A stretch of 10,709 bases of DNA from Flavobacteriaceae bacterium. GTDB taxonomy: Bacteria; Bacteroidota; Bacteroidia; Flavobacteriales; Flavobacteriaceae. A program made the translations under genes and the position numbers. Positions 6,872 through 10,709 of this stretch are shown here, piece after piece; positions within the stretch are counted from its first letter, which is position 1; the number at the start of each line of letters is the position of its first letter. The notes beneath the pieces are model-generated. The model made no database searches and was not told the origin of the DNA. It saw nothing but the letters and a program-made list of their open reading frames with translations. Location: positions 1 through 10,709 of the forward strand of contig JAQWFV010000061.1 of NCBI GenBank assembly GCA_029238555.1. Direction: 5' to 3'.

Positions 6872-8113
6872 TTGAATGTATCACTATTTATAGCCAAAAG
6901 GCTTGTTTTAGGAGGGCGTGGCAAAAACCATATCTCTGCACCAATCATTAAAATTGCCATTGCTGCTATTGCTATTGGCATGGTAATGATGCTCATTTCT
7001 GTAGCTACTGGTCTTGGATTGAATTATAAAATTAAGGAAAAAGTAGCTGCATTTAATGGTGACCTTCAAATAATTAGCTACGAGACCAATACGGCTCATA
7101 TTTCTGGATCGCCTATTTCTAAAAATCAAACATTCTACCCCAACTTTACAGCTGTTTCTGGAATCACCCACATTCAGGGAATTATTACCACACCAGGAAT
7201 TATTAGGACAGAAGAGACTTTTGAAGGAATTGTTGCCAAAGGGGTGTCTACAGATTATAATTGGAGGGCTTTTCAAGATTTTATCATCCATGGTCGTTTG
7301 CCCAATTATGGGGGGACACTCAATAATGAAGTGCTCATTTCTGATCTAATGGCTCAAAAATTGTCCCTTAAAGTAGGCAACACTTTTAGAACTTTTTTTA
7401 TTAAAAATGATTCAAAAAATACGATCCCTAGTCAGCGTATTTTTAAAATAGTTGGAATATATGATTCTGATTTTGAGTCTTTTGACAGCAGTTATATTTT
7501 TGTAGACCTGAGGCACTTGCAAAAAATATCTGGTTGGGAGGCAGATCAAATAAGTGCTTTTGAAGTATTTGTATCGGATTTTGATCAGATAGAGGAAAAA
7601 ACAGCAGCAGTGTATGCCGCTACTCAATCAGATTTAGATGTGCGTTCCGTAAAAGAACGCTATTACAATATTTTTGAATGGATAGCGCTATTCGATTTTA
7701 ATATGATTCTCATTATCGGTATTATGATATTGGTTGGAGGTATTAATATGGTCACAGCGCTTTTGGTCCTTATACTCGAACGCACCCCTATGATTGGTAT
7801 TCTCAAAGCTCTAGGGGCAGAAGATTGGACCGTGAGAAAAGTATTTCTATATCAGGCCATTTACTTAATAGGCTTTGGCCTTTTGGTAGGTAATTTTGTG
7901 GGTTTAGGTATCATTTATCTTCAAGATAGATTTAAATGGCTTCAGTTTCCGAATCCAAAAGAATATTACATCAGAGAAATCCCCGTATATATGGATCTAT
8001 CTATTGTATTGGGGTTAAATGCGTTGGTGCTCATACTCTGTTCTTTAATGCTCATACTTCCTTCTGTTATAGTAGCCAAGGTTTCTGTAGTTAAAGCACT
8101 AAAATTTGACTAA
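6872..8113 (+). CDS. FtsX/LolC-type ABC transporter permease, TTG start
   Basis: 413-aa inner-membrane permease of the FtsX/MacB/LolCE superfamily with four membrane spans: about 24-47, 274-300, 325-350 and 374-402. A large periplasmic MacB-PCD-like domain (about 50-265) follows the first span. Lines typical of flavobacterial members are SAPIIKIAIAAIAIGMVMMLISVATG, the coupling-helix region LERTPMIGILKALGA (302-316) and the ending KVSVVKALKFD. It needs a separate ATPase partner (LolD-like), absent here, so lipoprotein release or another mechanotransmission job is only a guess. The start is TTG: the frame runs open to a TAA at 6833-6835 with no ATG or GTG, and MNVSLFIAKRLVLG is the normal N-terminus; the first internal ATG is at codon 37, inside span 1. 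Confidence 0.92.
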   Translation: MNVSLFIAKRLVLGGRGKNHISAPIIKIAIAAIAIGMVMMLISVATGLGLNYKIKEKVAAFNGDLQIISYETNTAHISGSPISKNQTFYPNFTAVSGITHIQGIITTPGIIRTEETFEGIVAKGVSTDYNWRAFQDFIIHGRLPNYGGTLNNEVLISDLMAQKLSLKVGNTFRTFFIKNDSKNTIPSQRIFKIVGIYDSDFESFDSSYIFVDLRHLQKISGWEADQISAFEVFVSDFDQIEEKTAAVYAATQSDLDVRSVKERYYNIFEWIALFDFNMILIIGIMILVGGINMVTALLVLILERTPMIGILKALGAEDWTVRKVFLYQAIYLIGFGLLVGNFVGLGIIYLQDRFKWLQFPNPKEYYIREIPVYMDLSIVLGLNALVLILCSLMLILPSVIVAKVSVVKALKFD

Positions 8114-8157
8114 ACACTGTACCTGAATAAAACTAATTTAACTAAATTGAACGTCTA

Positions 8158-9486
8158 ATGATACATACTACAACCATGAAAAAACCATTTTTAATAGCCC
8201 CAGTCCTGATAGTATTATTCAGTCTTCAATTGCTTCATGCCCAAAGGCTTAATAAAAAAGAAAAGCAATTGATCGCTACGGTGTCTGCAAATAATACAGC
8301 GGCCATCTCTTTTTTAGAAAAGGTGGTGAATATCAATAGTGGGACATTAAATTTAAAAGGCGTACAAGAAGTAGGAGCCGTTTTTAGTGACGCCTTTGCT
8401 TCCATTGGAATGCAGCCCAGATGGATTCCTATGCCAGATTCACTTAATAGAGCAGGCCATCTGTTTGTGGAAACGCCCGAGGTGAAAAAACCATCTGGCA
8501 AAAAATTGTTATTGATTGGTCATTTAGATACTGTTTTTGAAGAGAACAGCCCCTTTCAAACCTTTAAGCGCATTAATGACAGTATTGCTCATGCGCCTGG
8601 AGGGAATGATATGAAAGGTGGAGATGTGATTATATTGTATGCTTTAAAGGCACTGAGCGAACAAGGACTTTTAAAAAACACCCAAGTAATAGTCGCTTTT
8701 ACAGGAGATGAAGAAAGTTCAGGAAAACCGCTTTCCATTAGTAGAAAAGACCTCATAGAGGCGGCCAAGCGCTCAGATGTTGCCTTAGGTTTCGAGACGT
8801 CTACAGGATTTAACTATGCCACGGTTGCTAGAAGAGGCTCTTCTGGATGGAAAGTAACGACCACCGGGAAAAGAGCCCATTCTTCAGGTATTTTTAGTGA
8901 AAGAACCGGTGCAGGGGCTATTTTTGAGATGGGAAGGATATTAAATGATTTTTACAAAGAAGTAAAGGGGCCAGACTTGCTCACCTTCAATCCCGGAATG
9001 ATGGTCGGTGGAACCTTTACCAGTATAGATCCTATCACAGGAAATGCAACTGCTTTTGGAAAGAGCAATGTAGTGGCTCAAACCGCAACCGTTCAAGGAG
9101 GCTTGCGCTTTATTACCGAATCTCAAAAAGATAGTGCTAGAGTGAAGATGAGGGATATTATACAAAGGAACTTACCGCAAACGACTGCAGAAATATCTTT
9201 CACAGATAGTTATCCTGCCATGCCGCCCACTGCAGAAAACGAAGCTTTATTGACTCAATTAAATCAGGTGAGTTTAGATTTAAATCAGGGAGCAGTGCTG
9301 GCCTATGATCCAGGAAAAAGAGGGGCTGCAGACACCTCATTTGTGGCAAACTATGTAGCTTGTTTAGATGGTCTAGGGACCATGGGAACAGGCGCTCATA
9401 CCCCACAAGAAACGGTAAACTTAAAAACTATTGAAGCACTTACCCAAAGAACGGCTATATTGATTTACAGACTTTTACATCCATAA
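8158..9486 (+). CDS. Secreted M20-family metallopeptidase (glutamate carboxypeptidase-like)
   Basis: 442-aa di-zinc M20 peptidase with an N-terminal export signal. A second ATG at 8176 (residue 7) gives the better signal peptide, MKKPFLIAPVLIVLFSLQLLHAQ, cut after HA, and is probably the true start. Metal and catalytic residues are all present: GHLDTVF (His122, Asp124), GGNDMKGG (bridging Asp151), GDEESSG (general base Glu185, ligand Glu186), GFETSTG (Glu213) and GAHTPQE (His414). The dimerisation-domain RAHSSG carries His241. It most resembles the carboxypeptidase G2/M20A group that trims C-terminal amino acids, periplasmic or extracellular by its signal peptide. The gene lies 44 bases after the permease, with no clear promoter, and 4 bases before the Crp/Fnr gene. 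Confidence 0.92.
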   Translation: MIHTTTMKKPFLIAPVLIVLFSLQLLHAQRLNKKEKQLIATVSANNTAAISFLEKVVNINSGTLNLKGVQEVGAVFSDAFASIGMQPRWIPMPDSLNRAGHLFVETPEVKKPSGKKLLLIGHLDTVFEENSPFQTFKRINDSIAHAPGGNDMKGGDVIILYALKALSEQGLLKNTQVIVAFTGDEESSGKPLSISRKDLIEAAKRSDVALGFETSTGFNYATVARRGSSGWKVTTTGKRAHSSGIFSERTGAGAIFEMGRILNDFYKEVKGPDLLTFNPGMMVGGTFTSIDPITGNATAFGKSNVVAQTATVQGGLRFITESQKDSARVKMRDIIQRNLPQTTAEISFTDSYPAMPPTAENEALLTQLNQVSLDLNQGAVLAYDPGKRGAADTSFVANYVACLDGLGTMGTGAHTPQETVNLKTIEALTQRTAILIYRLLHP

Positions 9487-9490
9487 TAAT

Positions 9491-10126
9491 ATGTTTAAAG
9501 AAGCATTAGAACAACATTACGGTTTTCTTTTTGAGCCCGCATTAATGGAAGAAATTCTCAGGTTTGGGAGTTTAAAAAAAGTAGCTGCAGGGCAGCAACT
9601 TATTGAAATTGGGGAAATCATTACCCACATGCCTTTATTGCTTTCAGGAGCGATTAAAATCATGAGAGAAGATGAGAAGTCAGATGAATTACTTTTGTAT
9701 TTCATAGAAAAAGGAGACACCTGTGCCATGAGTTTTTCATGTTGTATGGGCGGGAGCAAAAGCGATATTAGAGCGGTTGCAGAAACAGATGCAGAGATTA
9801 TTATGATTCCTGTGGCACAAATGGAAGCTTGGATGAGCAATTACAAGACCTGGCAGCGATTTGTTTTAGACAGTTATCAGGCAAGAATGAAAGAATTGTT
9901 GCACACGGTAGACACTCTAGCTTTTCTACGCATGGACGACCGCTTGTTAAAGCATCTACAAGACAAAGCCAAAGTCACCGGAGATGACCATATTCACGCT
10001 ACCCACCAAGAGATTGCATACGACTTACACACCTCAAGGGTAGTTATTTCAAGGCTTTTGAAAAAGTTAGAAAATGAGGGCAAAATTTCTATGCATAGGA
10101 ACGACATTACCGTCATTGATTTGTAA
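9491..10126 (+). CDS. Crp/Fnr-family transcriptional regulator with a CX5CC cluster
   Basis: 211-aa regulator with a cyclic-nucleotide-type beta-roll domain (about 15-125), dimer helix (about 125-155) and a winged helix (about 168-208). The HTH reads THQEIAYDLHTSRVVISRLLKKLE with recognition helix Arg183-Val184-x-x-Ser187-Arg188. From memory this closely parallels NtcA of cyanobacteria (HQAIAEAI, then STRVTVTRLLGDL), which reads GTA-N8-TAC. The sensor domain has Cys78, Cys84 and Cys85 (CX5CC), repeated in Bacteroidota relatives as I recall them. It lacks the N-terminal Fe-S cysteines of Fnr. The start ATG follows TAATAAT, four bases after the peptidase stop, so read-through from that gene is likely. 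The adjacent MBL gene suggests a sulfur-related target. Confidence 0.9.
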   Translation: MFKEALEQHYGFLFEPALMEEILRFGSLKKVAAGQQLIEIGEIITHMPLLLSGAIKIMREDEKSDELLLYFIEKGDTCAMSFSCCMGGSKSDIRAVAETDAEIIMIPVAQMEAWMSNYKTWQRFVLDSYQARMKELLHTVDTLAFLRMDDRLLKHLQDKAKVTGDDHIHATHQEIAYDLHTSRVVISRLLKKLENEGKISMHRNDITVIDL

Positions 10127-10133
10127 GGTCATT

Positions 10134-10155
10134 CTTGGTAACAGATGTTACAAAG
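10134..10155. promoter_or_regulatory. Putative Crp/Fnr-type operator, palindrome of GTA-N8-TAC form
   Basis: CTTGGTAAC (10134-10142), spacer AGAT, GTTACAAAG (10147-10155): the arms pair in 8 of 9 positions, and the inner 14 bases GTAACAGATGTTAC are perfectly symmetric outside the spacer. The spacing (5-4-5 bases) is that of Fnr-type sites and GTA-N8-TAC is the NtcA pattern. The centre (10144.5) is about 40 bases upstream of the start predicted from the TAnnTTTG element at 10174-10181, close to the -41.5 position of class II Crp/Fnr activators. It starts eight bases after the regulator's stop codon. Confidence 0.7.
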
Positions 10156-10173
10156 CATAGGATAAATTTTTTA

Positions 10174-10181
10174 TATTTTTG
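10174..10181 (+). promoter_or_regulatory. Bacteroidota -7 element (TAnnTTTG) of the MBL gene
   Basis: TATTTTTG matches TAnnTTTG exactly and ends 23 bases before the ATG at 10205, giving a leader of roughly 20 bases. No TTG lies at the normal -33 spacing (the nearest, at 10135-10137, is too far upstream), which fits a promoter that relies on an activator bound at the palindrome. Confidence 0.55.
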
Positions 10182-10204
10182 AATCATTACAAAAAACCAA
10201 TCTC

Positions 10205-10709
10205 ATGATAATAGAACAAATTTATACCGGATGTTTAGCGCAGGGCGCTTATTATATTGAATCTAAAGGCGAAGTAGCCATTATAGATCCACTGAGAGAA
10301 GTAGGCCCTTATATAGAAAAAGCCAAAGCTAACAACGCAAAGATCAAATATATTTTTGAGACCCATTTTCATGCAGATTTTGTGAGTGGCCACGTAACCT
10401 TGGCTAAAGAAACAGGCGCTACTATTGTGTATGGCCCCTTAGCAAATCCGTCTTTTGATGCCCTTATTGCTACAGATGGTCAGGAGTTTACCTTAGGAGA
10501 TCTTACTTTTGTAGTGCTCCACACTCCAGGTCATACTATGGAAAGCACCACCTTTTTACTAAGGGATACCCAGGGGAAAGACCATGCAATTTTTTCTGGA
10601 GACACCCTCTTTTTAGGAGATGTAGGGCGTCCAGATTTGGCACAAAAAGCGGCCCACATGACCCAAGAAGATTTGGCTGGAACACTATTCGACAGCCTTA
10701 GGACTAAAA
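10205..10709 (+). CDS. MBL-fold persulfide dioxygenase-like protein (ETHE1/Blh type), cut by the window end
   Basis: The first 168 codons are visible and the frame is open at the window edge. It is a metallo-beta-lactamase-fold protein close to the ETHE1/SdoA sulfur dioxygenases, which oxidise glutathione persulfide to sulfite using one iron. The metal motif is THFHADFVSGH (His54, His56, Asp58, His63), then TPGH (His110) and SGDTLFLGDVGRPD (Asp133), whose GDVGRPDL is the sulfur-dioxygenase signature. By comparison with ETHE1, His54, His110 and Asp133 would hold the iron. Full-length Bacteroidota relatives are about 450-470 aa with a C-terminal rhodanese part, expected beyond the window. The cytosolic location follows from the lack of a signal peptide. 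A Crp/Fnr gene and its probable operator lie directly upstream. A glyoxalase II-like role is less likely. Confidence 0.93.
   Translation, partial: MIIEQIYTGCLAQGAYYIESKGEVAIIDPLREVGPYIEKAKANNAKIKYIFETHFHADFVSGHVTLAKETGATIVYGPLANPSFDALIATDGQEFTLGDLTFVVLHTPGHTMESTTFLLRDTQGKDHAIFSGDTLFLGDVGRPDLAQKAAHMTQEDLAGTLFDSLRTK

Noticed and set aside
4764..6874. The two genes without an ATG as frameshifted or truncated pseudogenes
   Set aside because: Both proteins are full length with expected N-termini, all key motifs and no internal stops, so TTG initiation explains them better.
6908..7291. Open frame of 127 codons on the minus strand inside the permease gene
   Set aside because: It is antisense to the conserved N-terminal span and periplasmic domain of the permease, is cysteine- and serine-rich in a low-complexity way, and has no promoter or domain signal.
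9517..9840. Open frame of 107 codons on the minus strand inside the Crp/Fnr gene
   Set aside because: It is the antisense of a well-conserved sensor domain, with serine- and isoleucine-rich shadow composition and no family resemblance.
10134..10155. The 22-base palindrome read as a terminator for the Crp/Fnr gene
   Set aside because: The stem is AT-rich with one mismatch, and the T-rich stretch begins more than ten bases later and includes a promoter element. The symmetry and position fit an operator better.
1..10709. Mobile elements, CRISPR arrays, defence systems or a biosynthetic cluster
   Set aside because: No transposase, integrase, direct-repeat array, terminal repeats, tRNA or known defence domains were seen, and gene order and composition look uniform along the window.

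Overview
The window reads as ordinary chromosome of a Bacteroidota bacterium, most likely a member of the Flavobacteriaceae. The grounds are AT-rich DNA, no Shine-Dalgarno sequences ahead of the starts, several matches to the Bacteroidota -7 promoter element TAnnTTTG, and protein families whose wording is typical of flavobacteria (FolD, QueE, the FtsX-type permease, the Crp/Fnr regulator with the MBL-fold sulfur dioxygenase). No rRNA, tRNA, insertion sequence, CRISPR array, prophage or long repeat was seen. Coding is dense: the longest stretch without a gene is about 90 bases, so there is no gap over 300 bases to explain.

Layout from left to right. folD (+) ends in a strong bidirectional terminator. 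It is met from the other side by a three-gene operon on the minus strand, read as lipoprotein, alpha/beta hydrolase, then VOC protein. A 54-base divergent promoter region separates the lipoprotein from queE (+), a radical SAM enzyme of 7-deazaguanine synthesis. queE runs tail to tail, 4 bases apart, into a SAM-dependent methyltransferase (-). Divergent from that gene is a + strand pair: a CxxCxxCC (YkgJ-like) cysteine-cluster protein and a sterol-desaturase/fatty-acid-hydroxylase membrane protein that starts with TTG. Next come a GH171 exo-N-acetylmuramidase lipoprotein (NamZ/DUF1343, -) and an FtsX/LolC-type ABC permease (+). The start codons of these last two touch back to back with no base between them, and the permease also uses TTG. 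The right end holds a secreted M20 metallopeptidase, then 4 bases later a Crp/Fnr regulator, then a persulfide-dioxygenase-like MBL protein cut off by the window edge.

The part most worth a second look is the right end. The Crp/Fnr protein has a CX5CC cysteine cluster in its sensor domain and a recognition helix like that of cyanobacterial NtcA. The gap between it and the MBL gene holds a 22-base near-perfect palindrome of the form GTA-N8-TAC, which is the NtcA site pattern. That palindrome is centred about 40 bases upstream of the start site predicted from a TAnnTTTG element. Together these suggest a local sulfur-stress switch in which the regulator activates the dioxygenase. The cysteine-sensor part of this is inference. 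The remaining genes are housekeeping, cell-envelope or uncharacterised enzymes.
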